Positions 28,569-36,687 of a DNA stretch of 64,000 nucleotides are shown one piece after another. A program made the translations under genes and the position numbers. Positions within the stretch are counted from its first letter, which is position 1. Each line of letters opens with the position of its first letter. Location of the stretch: NCBI RefSeq assembly GCF_011074955.1, contig NZ_WUQJ01000013.1, forward strand, positions 124,001-188,000. Reading direction: 5' to 3'. The DNA is from Marinobacter caseinilyticus (GTDB lineage Bacteria; Pseudomonadota; Gammaproteobacteria; Pseudomonadales; Oleiphilaceae). Below the pieces are notes generated by a model. It was given only the letters and a program-made list of their open reading frames with translations, was not told where the DNA came from and ran no database searches.

Positions 28569-30701
28569 ATGACAACGCCACTGACCGAGTCCTTTGATAT
28601 GAGCGAATCCAAGACCCACTACCGCACCTGCAATATTTGCGAAGCCATGTGCGGCCTTGAAATCAAACTTCAGGGCGAAGACATCCTATCGATCAAGGGC
28701 GACAACGACGACCCCTTCAGCCGGGGCCACATCTGCCCCAAGGCTGTCGCCCTGCAGGACTTTTACAACGACAAAGACCGGCTGAAAACCCCGCTCAAAC
28801 GGACCAGCGACGGCTGGCAGGACATCAGCTGGCAACAGGCGTTCGAGGAAATCGCCACTCGCGTCCGGGGCATCCAGGACACCCATGGCCCTAACGCGGC
28901 CGGCGTATACCTTGGCAATCCCAACGCCCACAACTTCGGCAATGCCATCATGCTGCCGCGGTTTTTCAAGGCCCTGGGCACCAACAACCGCTACAGCTCG
29001 GCGTCGGCCGACCAGCTTCCGCACCATGTGGCGTCCAACTACATGCTCGGGGCGGGCATGCTGATCCCCATTCCTGACATCGACCACACAGATTTCATGC
29101 TGATCATCGGTGCCAACCCGCTTGTCTCCAATGGCAGCCTGATGACCGCGCCGGGGGTCGGCAAACGACTCAAGGCCATCCAGCAGCGTGGCGGCAAAGT
29201 GGTGGTGGTCGATCCGCGCCGCACAGAGACGGCCAAAAAAGCGGACCAACATCTGTTTATCCGTCCGGAAACGGACGCGCTGTTGTTGCTCGCCATCGCC
29301 CATACCCTGTTTGATGAGGGGCGGGTAACCCTCGGCCACCTCGCCCCCCTGATCGAAGGGCTTGACCAGCTTGAAGACGCGGTCAAACCCTACTCACCGG
29401 AACGGATCGCGGATGCGTGCGGCATTGGTGCGGACACCATACGGGGGCTGGCACGACAATTGGCGGACGCCAAAAGCGCAGTCTGCTACAGCAGAATGGG
29501 TGCCTCCACCCAATCCTTTGGCGGTTTGTGCCAGTGGTTGAATAATGTGCTCAATCTACTCACCGGGAATTTTGATCGCCGGGGCGGCGCGATGTTTCCC
29601 CAGCCCGCGTTTGATCTGGTCCGGGACAAGAAGGGCAAGCCGAGTTCTTATGGCCGTCACGAATCCCGGGTCAGAAAGCTGCCCTTCTTTAACGGCGAAT
29701 TTCCGGTGGCCACCCTGGCCGACGAGATCCTCACGCCCGGCGAAGGACAGATCAGGGCAATGTTCACGATTGCCGGCAATCCCGTGCTCTCCAGCCCCGG
29801 CGGCGCGCGACTGGAAGAGGCTTTTGACGCCCTGGAATTCATGGTGTCCGTGGACATTTACCTGAACGAAACCACCCGGCACGCCGATATCATCCTGCCT
29901 GCGACCACCGGGCTGGAAGTGCCTCATTACGATGTCTTCTTCAACTCGTTTGCCGTGCGCAACACCGCCAAGTTCTCCGATCCCCTGTTTGAAAAATCCC
30001 CCGATCAGATGCACGACTGGGAAATTCTCCGTGAGTTGACGTTGCACCTGACCGGGCGCGAGGACGATGGCGTTACGCCAGAGATGATGCTGGACGGTGG
30101 TTTGCGCCACGGCGCTTATGCCGATCAGGGCATGAGCCTGGCCCACCTCCGGGAGAACCCGCACGGCGTGGATCTTGGCGCCTTGCAACCCTGCCTGGAA
30201 CAAAGGCTCCAGACCGAGGACGGCCTGATCCACATCGCACCTGAACTGTACCTTGACGATCTGGCACGCCTGGACGCCTCCGACGTGATGAGTCCGAGCA
30301 AAGACCCCCACTTCCCGTTTTCACTGATCAGCCGTCGACTGCCACGCAGCCACAACACCTGGACCCAGAATTCTCACCGACTGGTCAAAGGCAAAAACCC
30401 CTGCACGATTTTGATCCACTCCGCCGATGCAAAACAGCTTGGCCTTGAGAATGGACAGACGGCGCGGGTAGCCTCGCCCACCGGCAGCATCCAGCTACCG
30501 GTGGAAATCGACGACGACATGTTTGAGAGCGTGATCAGCATTCCCCAGGGTTGGGGCCACAACCGACAACACACCGGCATGGCCATTGCCGAGGCCCAAC
30601 CGGGGGTCAGCATCAACGACGTCACCGACTCACAACGCATTGACCAGCTGACCGGCAATGCGGCGTTTAATGGCACGCGGGTATCCGTGCAGGCGGTCTG
30701 A
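28569..30701 (+). CDS. Molybdopterin-dependent oxidoreductase (formate dehydrogenase/BisC superfamily)
   Basis: N-terminal 4Fe-4S ligands C21, C24, C28 and C56 (CNICEAMC, GHICPKA) are followed by molybdopterin-binding regions (IIGANPLVSNGSL, VVVDPRRTETA, AGNPVLSSPG) and a C-terminal dinucleotide-binding domain (RLPRSHNTW, GWGHNRQHTG). The position that often carries Cys or selenocysteine reads SASADQ, so Ser or another residue may bind molybdenum. The start may instead be the ATG at 28599. No electron-transfer subunit gene is adjacent, so substrate and partner are open. It is followed by a terminator. Confidence 0.88.
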   Translation: MTTPLTESFDMSESKTHYRTCNICEAMCGLEIKLQGEDILSIKGDNDDPFSRGHICPKAVALQDFYNDKDRLKTPLKRTSDGWQDISWQQAFEEIATRVRGIQDTHGPNAAGVYLGNPNAHNFGNAIMLPRFFKALGTNNRYSSASADQLPHHVASNYMLGAGMLIPIPDIDHTDFMLIIGANPLVSNGSLMTAPGVGKRLKAIQQRGGKVVVVDPRRTETAKKADQHLFIRPETDALLLLAIAHTLFDEGRVTLGHLAPLIEGLDQLEDAVKPYSPERIADACGIGADTIRGLARQLADAKSAVCYSRMGASTQSFGGLCQWLNNVLNLLTGNFDRRGGAMFPQPAFDLVRDKKGKPSSYGRHESRVRKLPFFNGEFPVATLADEILTPGEGQIRAMFTIAGNPVLSSPGGARLEEAFDALEFMVSVDIYLNETTRHADIILPATTGLEVPHYDVFFNSFAVRNTAKFSDPLFEKSPDQMHDWEILRELTLHLTGREDDGVTPEMMLDGGLRHGAYADQGMSLAHLRENPHGVDLGALQPCLEQRLQTEDGLIHIAPELYLDDLARLDASDVMSPSKDPHFPFSLISRRLPRSHNTWTQNSHRLVKGKNPCTILIHSADAKQLGLENGQTARVASPTGSIQLPVEIDDDMFESVISIPQGWGHNRQHTGMAIAEAQPGVSINDVTDSQRIDQLTGNAAFNGTRVSVQAV

Positions 30702-30761
30702 TCGCTTATACGTTTACCGGATGACGGATTGACCGCGTCATCACGGATGCACCCGTCACAG

Positions 30762-30800
30762 AGGGCAGATCGGCGTTGTTGCAGTCGCGCTGCCCTTTTT
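30762..30800 (+). terminator. Probable rho-independent terminator
   Basis: AGGGCAG pairs with CTGCCCT, with GCG against CGC inside, followed by TTTT. It lies 60 bases after the molybdopterin enzyme gene. Confidence 0.65.
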
Positions 30801-31315
30801 GTTGCCCGGCTCTTTGTTGTCCTAATCCAGGCGCAAAACAGCCATATCACGTGGCGCTTTACCGTGTAACCCCGCAATGCCAAGTGCCAGGCTCCACAGT
30901 GGAACAGTGGTTGTAGCCGACGCTTCAGCTTCACAGGACCCGCCAGGGTCATGAAGGTCAAACCGGCATGCTTCGAAGCTGAAGTGTCGGCCAGCTTTGC
31001 ACACAGCCGTCCTTGGTGACCGCTCCCGAGTCTGGACTCCGTTAACAATCCGCGACGCGCCGTAAATTGCCCGGCCCCGGGACTTGCAGGAATGTCGCTC
31101 AAAACGACATGGACGCCATTCAAACCCTTCTGGTCAAGATTTCGGGTGCTTAGTAATAACTGCTTACTTCTGAACTGTTAATGCATATAGAAAAATAGTC
31201 TCAAACATTAAGAATTCGGAGAAATTCAACCCCTGCCCACGTGTCTAATCAAAACGCTCAAAACGGCAAAGACCGTTGTGAACGGATACTTGGCGTACCA
31301 ACAGGGAGATTTGCA
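30801..31315. other. Non-coding stretch with a palindromic element
   Basis: No gene is convincing here. The long minus-strand frame (30374-31123) runs through the 3' end of the molybdopterin gene and lacks protein features. Near the middle lies a nested inverted repeat (listed separately at 30916-30991). Confidence 0.5.
30916..30991. repeat. Nested inverted repeat, 17-bp arms
   Basis: GCCGACGCTTCAGCTTC at 30916-30932 is complementary to 30975-30991 with one mismatch. Between the arms, GACCC and GGGTC form a small inner hairpin near 30937-30951. The size suggests a REP-like or MITE-like element. Confidence 0.6.
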
Positions 31316-31615
31316 ATGATGACTCGAACGAAAGCGCTTCTGCTTCCAGCTTGCGCGTTGACGCTGGTATGCGGCCTGGCTCAGGCGGAAGGATTGGTGG
31401 ATCGCAAGCAGGACCGCCAGACCGATCAAGCCATGGACCCAATCGAAAGAATCCATCAAACCTATGGTCCCACCGCAGCAGGTCCGGGACAACCAGGGCA
31501 GGATCAAATGATGGAGCGGTCGAACGAGCGGGTTTACGGCCAGCACAAGCTGCCCGAAGAAGCCGACACCGCCTATAAAAGAAAACGTTTCATCTTCAAT
31601 TCAAACCAATTCTGA
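31316..31615 (+). CDS. Small exported protein
   Basis: ATG at 31316 has AGGGAG seven bases upstream; a longer frame from 31241 is not supported. The signal peptide ends near LAQA. The mature part, about 75 residues, is hydrophilic with many Gln, Arg and Asp, and ends KRKRFIFNSNQF. No family recognised. It is followed by a terminator. Confidence 0.7.
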   Translation: MMTRTKALLLPACALTLVCGLAQAEGLVDRKQDRQTDQAMDPIERIHQTYGPTAAGPGQPGQDQMMERSNERVYGQHKLPEEADTAYKRKRFIFNSNQF

Positions 31616-31638
31616 GATCTGATGAGCAACAAACAGAA

Positions 31639-31684
31639 TCACTCCTGGCCTGACCGCTTCAGGTCGGTCGGGAGTGACCTTTTC
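31639..31684 (+). terminator. Hairpin terminator
   Basis: TCACTCC pairs with GGAGTGA and GACC with GGTC around loop GCTTCA, followed by CCTTTT. It lies between the small exported-protein gene and the convergent membrane-protein gene, and could serve both. Confidence 0.6.
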
Positions 31685-31697
31685 ATAACGCCCCACC

Positions 31698-32837
31698 TCA
31701 CCACTCCCCATACCCGGACCCACGGCGTCCCCGGCCACTCAGGCTGGCAAGCATGACCTGAGCCGTGCGCAACAGGCCCGTGAGCAGCGGACTCAACAGC
31801 CACAGCAGCCAACGGCCAAGATAAAGGGCCGGGAGCAAGAGCAGGAACCAACCCACTATCTGCACCGCCAACACGGGGTAGTCCAGGACTTCCGCAAGCC
31901 CGGCAAACAGGTCACTGATAAGGCTGGGGTGGGACACCACGAGGTAGCCGGCGCCGATGATCAGGGGCCATTTCGCGTAGCGGGCACTGTTCAGTACCAG
32001 GCGTCCACTCTGGCTGACACGGACGGCCAGGGCTGCCGAGCGGGTGCCTCGGCTGGCGCCCTTGGTGGTCGCCGCGGCGGCACGTCCCACACCGAGCACT
32101 TTCACTGCGCTGGCGAACATTAGCACGTCAACCGATGCCCAGCCGAAATCCCCCAAGGTCAGCTCTTCACCGGCGCGATAATTGGTTTCCAGACCGCGAA
32201 TGCCACTGGTGAAAAACTGATTCACCCCTTCCAGCACGCGCTCTGTCACGATCCACTGGGTGTCCCCTTGGTCATCCACAATAAACTGGCCGAGAAAATC
32301 ATGGCCTTCACTGTGAATGAAGTTGACGGCAAACCAGCCACGCTCTTCCGGCGACAGCGTCCGGCGTCGGTTCTGGGCTTCGTTGTCGGGAGCGCTGTTG
32401 GGGACATCGCTGGCCTGGGTGCCGTTAAAGTAACGTTTGACGGCCTGATAGCGCTGGGCGGCCTGGTTCATCAGCTCAATGGAGTGGATCGGCTGGCTGA
32501 TAAAATGATGAATCGGAGGCAGGATGTTCTCGCCGTATTGCCGCAAGATGTCCTGAAATTCCGGTTCCGTGCCGTAGAGCCGAAACTGGTTGCGAGCCAT
32601 GTCCGGGTAACGGATAAACGCCGCCTGTGCCTTCAGGACCAGCAACGGGTCATCCGCAAGGTCCAGCAGTATCGCCTGGACTTCGACCGGCTCGTCTTCG
32701 ATGCCAGGAAATCCATCCAGCACATCGCTGGCGTGAATCTTTATCAGTTTCTGCTCGATGGGAACCGGGCGGGCGATAAGGCTGAAAACGGTTGCCAATA
32801 TCAAGGCCAGGCCACACACCATGAATAGTTTCTTCAT
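31698..32837 (-). CDS. Membrane protein of unknown function
   Basis: The start at 32837 (MKKLFMV) has GGTGAG upstream. After a signal-like hydrophobic segment comes a soluble domain of about 210 residues (LADDPLLVLKAQAAFIRYPDMARNQFRLYG), then at least three membrane segments between residues 240 and 355 and a basic Arg/Gly tail. It resembles conserved hypothetical proteins of marine Gammaproteobacteria, but I know no function. It is monocistronic. Confidence 0.7.
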   Translation of the reverse strand: MKKLFMVCGLALILATVFSLIARPVPIEQKLIKIHASDVLDGFPGIEDEPVEVQAILLDLADDPLLVLKAQAAFIRYPDMARNQFRLYGTEPEFQDILRQYGENILPPIHHFISQPIHSIELMNQAAQRYQAVKRYFNGTQASDVPNSAPDNEAQNRRRTLSPEERGWFAVNFIHSEGHDFLGQFIVDDQGDTQWIVTERVLEGVNQFFTSGIRGLETNYRAGEELTLGDFGWASVDVLMFASAVKVLGVGRAAAATTKGASRGTRSAALAVRVSQSGRLVLNSARYAKWPLIIGAGYLVVSHPSLISDLFAGLAEVLDYPVLAVQIVGWFLLLLPALYLGRWLLWLLSPLLTGLLRTAQVMLASLSGRGRRGSGYGEW

Positions 32838-33143
32838 GTGCTCACCAATCAATCTCTCTTAACAGACATGGGCAAAGCCGGCCTGTTCCACGTCAATAAT
32901 GATTAACTATACACTCATTTGAGCACCAGGCACTGACCGGCGCGGGCCAGGGATAAAGGGTAGGGATAAGGCTAAGCGTAAGGGAACGGAGACCGGGACA
33001 ACCCAAAACACAGGTCGGAGCGGCTTACTGAGAGGACCAGGCAGCACATACAGCCCAGAGGCGTCGGCGCTGCCTACACACAGCCTTTAACACGCTACAT
33101 CTTCGACTTCACCCTGATCAACCGGTCACGGGAGCTCTTCCAG
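32838..33143. other. Intergenic region
   Basis: 306 bases holding the probable promoter of the membrane-protein gene (A/T-rich TAACTATACACTC near 32900) and a purine-rich stretch with repeated GGGATAAGG-like words near 32950-32985. No gene recognised. Confidence 0.45.
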
Positions 33144-33386
33144 TCAACAGCACGATTGATCGAGCTGAATGGGGGGGCACGGCGTGTCGCCGTACGAGCA
33201 GAATACACAGCAGTCACCGGGCTTTGGTTTGAGCAATGCCCGGCAACCTTTGCACTCATAAAAATACTGGCAAGCATCCTCTGGCATCGTCTCCACTTCC
33301 TTGTGACCACACGCCGGGCAGGTGATCTCTGAATCAAGTTTCGGTTTCAACGTGGGTTCCTCCCAGCAAAGCAAATTTGAACGCAT
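33144..33386 (-). CDS. GDCCVFCSYG-motif small Cys-rich protein
   Basis: The 80-residue protein has paired zinc-finger-like motifs CPACGHKEVE and CKGCRALLKPK, then GDCCVFCSYGDTPCPP. This motif set is typical of a widespread small-protein family named after GDCCVFCSYG, of unknown role. The start was set at 33386 because a longer frame would overlap the separate lipoprotein gene at 33436-33630; the adjacent ATG at 33389 is equally possible. Confidence 0.78.
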   Translation of the reverse strand: MRSNLLCWEEPTLKPKLDSEITCPACGHKEVETMPEDACQYFYECKGCRALLKPKPGDCCVFCSYGDTPCPPIQLDQSCC

Positions 33387-33435
33387 CATTGCCCAGGCAT
33401 CTGCCGCCGGCGTCAATGCTGCCGTGTGACGCCTG

Positions 33436-33630
33436 TTATTTAATAATTTCCTGACGCTCTCGTTCATACTCATCATAGGACTTACTCGCCCTTTCCATAC
33501 AGGCGGCGTATTCCGACGGCGGGCGTTTTGAACAGTCATTGCGGTTATTGATCTGAATGTTCTCATAAACCGCCCGATGACTGCAGCCACCAACAGACAA
33601 TAGAACCATCAGCATCCCGATTGCTTTCAT
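33436..33630 (-). CDS. Small lipoprotein
   Basis: A 64-residue protein with lipoprotein signal MKAIGMLMVLLSVGGCS (Cys16) and a mature part with NNRNDCSKRPPSEY and SYDEYERER. It resembles short lipoproteins conserved in Shewanella- and Pseudoalteromonas-like bacteria (from memory). Its role is unknown. It precedes the GDCCVFCSYG gene on the same strand by about 50 bases, so they may be co-transcribed. Confidence 0.75.
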   Translation of the reverse strand: MKAIGMLMVLLSVGGCSHRAVYENIQINNRNDCSKRPPSEYAACMERASKSYDEYERERQEIIK

Positions 33631-33802
33631 TGAGGTATCTCCATCCCTAAACTGATGTTGTCAGTCTTTCTGACCTACGCCCTGACTTTACCCAAGCAAG
33701 ACACGAACGGGTGTGGCCACCCCCCCAGCACCCAGCGACGTTCGAGACACAACACCAGCCTCGATTCCGGCTCGGACGCTGCGCCACTGCATTGAATCTC
33801 CG

Positions 33803-34174
33803 TTAGGCCCGATCATGCCCACCTGAAAACTCAGATACATGGCCGACACTCGAATGGCCACTGTTTCCCACCCGACGGGCTTTCCGGAATTTACGGACCT
33901 CCGACAGATCGCCGTCAAACAACAGGTCTGCAATTTCCCGCAAGTTCTGATTGTAACGCTTCGCGCCTTTGAAATGCCGGAGTGCCGCCCTTTTCGATAA
34001 GAAGACCGCATGGCTGTAGGGGTACAAAAATCGTTTGGCGTTCAGCACTTCCAGGGTTGTTGAGACCTGGCCCTGGGTGCAGTCCAGAGTTCGGCCATAT
34101 CGATTGGACAGTGCCATCGCCATGTTTGAAAGGTGTTGTTCGACTTGTCTTCGTCTGAACCATTGAAACAGCAT
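33803..34174 (-). CDS. DUF6559-family protein
   Basis: The start at 34174 (MLFQWFRRR) has AAGGA ten bases upstream. The sequence MLFQWFRRRQVEQHLSNM, a central YGRTLDCTQGQV and AVFLSKRAALRHF fit DUF6559, a small family of unknown function in Gammaproteobacteria. The frame stays open upstream to 34414 and beyond, where it encodes a hydrophobic segment, so a larger membrane-anchored product is possible. It lies downstream of the ExbB-ExbD-ExbD genes. Confidence 0.65.
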   Translation of the reverse strand: MLFQWFRRRQVEQHLSNMAMALSNRYGRTLDCTQGQVSTTLEVLNAKRFLYPYSHAVFLSKRAALRHFKGAKRYNQNLREIADLLFDGDLSEVRKFRKARRVGNSGHSSVGHVSEFSGGHDRA

Positions 34175-34487
34175 GGAATAGTATCCTTTGGGCGCGGCAA
34201 CGGCGCCTCTTCCGGTGCATTCTCGGGGCATCCGATCGACACCTTGGCGGCCAGAAACCGTGGCCGGGTGATGCGGCGCCGTCCGTGGCAGTCTGTTAAC
34301 CGGACAGCAGTTCGATGGGGCAGCCACGACCTGCTCCTGCTCTTCCCGCTTCTGTTCGGGCAGCTTGATCCAGGTAATGTAAATCGCCATCCCAAGAAAA
34401 ATCGGGCAGATCACGGCAGCAATAGCGATCAGCCGTTTTCACTCTCCCCTATTCCTGACGCCAGGCCAGGCCGCGCATACTTTACAA
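34175..34487. other. Spacer with a possible small membrane-protein frame
   Basis: The DUF6559 frame remains open to a stop near 34440 and encodes LIAIAAVICPIFLGMAIYI, a good single membrane helix, then a charged part. Only GTG, CTG or later ATG codons could start it. It may be a separate short membrane protein or an N-terminal extension; I do not call it as a gene. Confidence 0.3.
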
Positions 34488-34988
34488 TCAGGCCCCCTGC
34501 TGCACAGTCTGGCTAACCGCCAAAGAAATGCTGGCGTAACCGGCGTCCACACAGGTGGACATGATTTTTTTCAGCAGCTCGTAGGGCAACTCCCGGTCTG
34601 CCAGGATGGTAATCGGGCGACCGGCCTCCGGTGCCGGTGTGTTGGCACGGCCGGCCTGGTAATCCAGCTCCGCTTTCAGGGACGGTTCCACGTCACCGTC
34701 GAACGCCTGCAGAACCGCCCGTTTCATGACCGGGCGACCGTTAACCAGAATGTCGTCGTCCAGCACGGTCAGGGCCAGCACGTCTTTTGGCGCCTGATTG
34801 GCGCTGGACTCCGGCAGTTTGATACCGGCTTTGGGATTAAGCACCTGAACATCAGACGAGGAGTTCACCATCAGGAAGAACACCAGAATGGTGAAGATAT
34901 CCATCAGCGATACGAGGTTCAGCGCGCCGGTTTTCTTACCGCGTTTGTAGTGACGTTGCAGGCGTCTTGCCTTGGCTGACGCTTTCAT
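34488..34988 (-). CDS. ExbD/TolR-family biopolymer transport protein (second)
   Basis: One membrane helix with LNLVSLMDIFTILVFFLMVN, carrying the conserved Asp of ExbD/TolR proton channels, is followed by a periplasmic domain. It ends the set ExbB, ExbD, ExbD on the minus strand, with 10 bases to the preceding ExbD gene. Such two-ExbD sets power TonB-like or gliding-type envelope machines in several Gammaproteobacteria. No TonB gene is in the window. GAGGG precedes the start. Confidence 0.88.
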   Translation of the reverse strand: MKASAKARRLQRHYKRGKKTGALNLVSLMDIFTILVFFLMVNSSSDVQVLNPKAGIKLPESSANQAPKDVLALTVLDDDILVNGRPVMKRAVLQAFDGDVEPSLKAELDYQAGRANTPAPEAGRPITILADRELPYELLKKIMSTCVDAGYASISLAVSQTVQQGA

Positions 34989-34998
34989 TATTTCGCCC

Positions 34999-35523
34999 TC
35001 ACTGGGAACCCTGCCCTATCAACTGACCGCTGGCGCCCGCAAGCTCAGGCGCATCGGCAATGGAAATTTCCGGGAACAATTCGGCGTCCACCACACTGCC
35101 TGCCACAACGGCTTCAAAGGACCGCACCGTGTCCATGACACTGACCAGTGTTTGGTAGGTGGTGTCTTTTTTCGCCATGATGGTGATATCGTCTTTTTCC
35201 GGCAACCGCGCCTTGATGCTCTGCATCACGTCGCTCAGCAGGCCGAAGTCGTGGCCCGCATCGGTTTTCGGAATCGCTTTGATCACGGCGCCTTTGTTGT
35301 CTGCCACCACCAGTTCAGCGTCCAGAATCATCACTTGCAGTTGCAGCGACTCTTCCTGCTCGGCCACGCTGCCGTCCGAATTGGGAAAGTTCAGTTCCAG
35401 CACGCGGGTGTGGGCAAACACCATATTCAAAAGCAGCACCGGCACCAGCACGATCATCAGATTCATGAACGCGGTAATGTCCAGATCGGCTTCGCTGTGC
35501 AATCGGCGATGTTTGCGCCTCAT
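34999..35523 (-). CDS. ExbD/TolR-family biopolymer transport protein (first)
   Basis: A basic N-terminus and LDITAFMNLMIVLVPVLLLNMVF form the single membrane helix; note ITAFMN where the canonical ExbD motif has an Asp (MxDMxL-like), although an Asp precedes the helix (ADLD). The periplasmic part carries AKKDTTYQTLV. It lies between ExbB (39-base gap) and the second ExbD. A lost channel Asp would suggest a structural rather than proton-conducting role. Confidence 0.82.
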   Translation of the reverse strand: MRRKHRRLHSEADLDITAFMNLMIVLVPVLLLNMVFAHTRVLELNFPNSDGSVAEQEESLQLQVMILDAELVVADNKGAVIKAIPKTDAGHDFGLLSDVMQSIKARLPEKDDITIMAKKDTTYQTLVSVMDTVRSFEAVVAGSVVDAELFPEISIADAPELAGASGQLIGQGSQ

Positions 35524-35562
35524 GGATTACGCTCCCGTGGAACCGTGTGAGTGAATCAGCGG

Positions 35563-36267
35563 TTAAGCAACTGAACCGGCCGGGCTCGCCGCCGCACTGG
35601 CGCTGGACCCATCTGGCTTCTGGGCCGCCGTCGGCGCCGTAATCTGGCCATCGGAGATCAGGTTCAATACCTTGATTCCGGCCATCTCAAAGCTGTCGAC
35701 AATCTCATTGGTCTTGGTTTGCAGAATCGAGTGGAACATCAGTAGCGGAATCGCAGACATCAGGCCAAAGGCCGTGGTGTTCATCGCAACTGAAATACTC
35801 TGAGACAACAGTGACGCTTTTTGGGCGGGATCGGCTGACGCAACCGCTGTAAAGGCGGCGATCAGACCGATGATGGTGCCCAACAGGCCCATCAGGGTCG
35901 AGACGTTGGCCAGCGTGGCCAGGTACTGCGTGCGTTTCTCAAGACGCGGCATCACTTCCAGCAGGCCTTCTTCCATCGCGTATTCGATGTCTTCCCGCGA
36001 TTGACGGCGCGCCAGACGCAACAGGCCGGAGCCAATCATGCCCGCCATCGCACTGCCGGAACTCTGGGCGTAGTTGAGTGCGCCTTTGAGGTCTTTATTG
36101 CCGATCTTCTGATGCAGCTGTCGAAAGTCCTTGCGATTGGTCATCTTCTGGGCCGAAAGGTACACATAGCGTTCGATAGCCACGATCAGTCCGAGTACCA
36201 ACACGATGGATATTGGGTACATGAAAAAGCCACCTTCCTGGAAAAAACGCATGGCTGTTTCGATCAT
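35563..36267 (-). CDS. ExbB/TolQ/MotA-family proton channel protein
   Basis: The start at 36267 (MIETAMRFFQEGG) has GGGAG upstream. There are three membrane regions: FFMYPISIVLVLGLIVAIERY, LATLANVSTLMGLLGTIIGLIAAF and FGLMSAIPLLMFHSIL, the typical ExbB layout with conserved Thr and Gly near the channel. It forms an energy-transducing complex with the two ExbD proteins downstream. A perfect CRP-type palindrome is 104 bases before the start, so carbon or cAMP control is likely (inference). Confidence 0.9.
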   Translation of the reverse strand: MIETAMRFFQEGGFFMYPISIVLVLGLIVAIERYVYLSAQKMTNRKDFRQLHQKIGNKDLKGALNYAQSSGSAMAGMIGSGLLRLARRQSREDIEYAMEEGLLEVMPRLEKRTQYLATLANVSTLMGLLGTIIGLIAAFTAVASADPAQKASLLSQSISVAMNTTAFGLMSAIPLLMFHSILQTKTNEIVDSFEMAGIKVLNLISDGQITAPTAAQKPDGSSASAAASPAGSVA

Positions 36268-36687
36268 TGTCTGGGCACTCCCGGTTGAATGTTGAGGGAA
36301 CCTGGGTTCCACCGATAATAAGCCAAATCGCTGAATTCCAAGCAGTGTAAGGGCCTGCCCCGCCAAAGGTTGTGACATCCGTCACAACGGTTGCCCAGTT
36401 GCCAGCCTGTTCCCTGGCTATTGGTTGTTAATCACCCCCGCAGGGGCCGGGTTCCGCCCATCTATTCACAGTATTAATACACATAGCCTGCGGTCATGGC
36501 TCTAGGTCCTGTATTGACCATCGCCTGTTTACCATGGCCGTCGCGGCGTTACCCCATCGGCAGACCGTTGGCGCTCACCCTGCCGCCACGCTATGTTTAG
36601 TGCATGGCCGTTCGTTTGACCTGAACCCTTTGATTCATACCACCGGTTTTAACCACGCCACAGCTGTCGCTATCAGAAGGAACTGAT
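36268..36687. other. Divergent regulatory region, exbB / symporter
   Basis: 420 bases between divergent genes with a perfect CRP-type site (listed separately), scattered A/T-rich words and a ribosome site AAGGA before 36688. No gene. Confidence 0.55.
36371..36386. promoter_or_regulatory. CRP/Vfr-type binding site
   Basis: TGTGACATCCGTCACA matches the CRP half-sites TGTGA-N6-TCACA exactly, and the outer GT/AC pair extends the palindrome. It lies 104 bases before the exbB start and 302 before the symporter gene, so it more likely controls exbB. Confidence 0.75.

Noticed and set aside
30374..31123. 249-codon minus-strand frame after the molybdopterin gene
   Set aside because: A third of it is the antisense of a certain gene and the rest crosses a terminator and a palindrome. 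No ribosome site or domain.
33387..33593. Long N-terminal extension of the GDCCVFCSYG protein
   Set aside because: It overlaps the well-supported lipoprotein gene at 33436-33630 in another frame.
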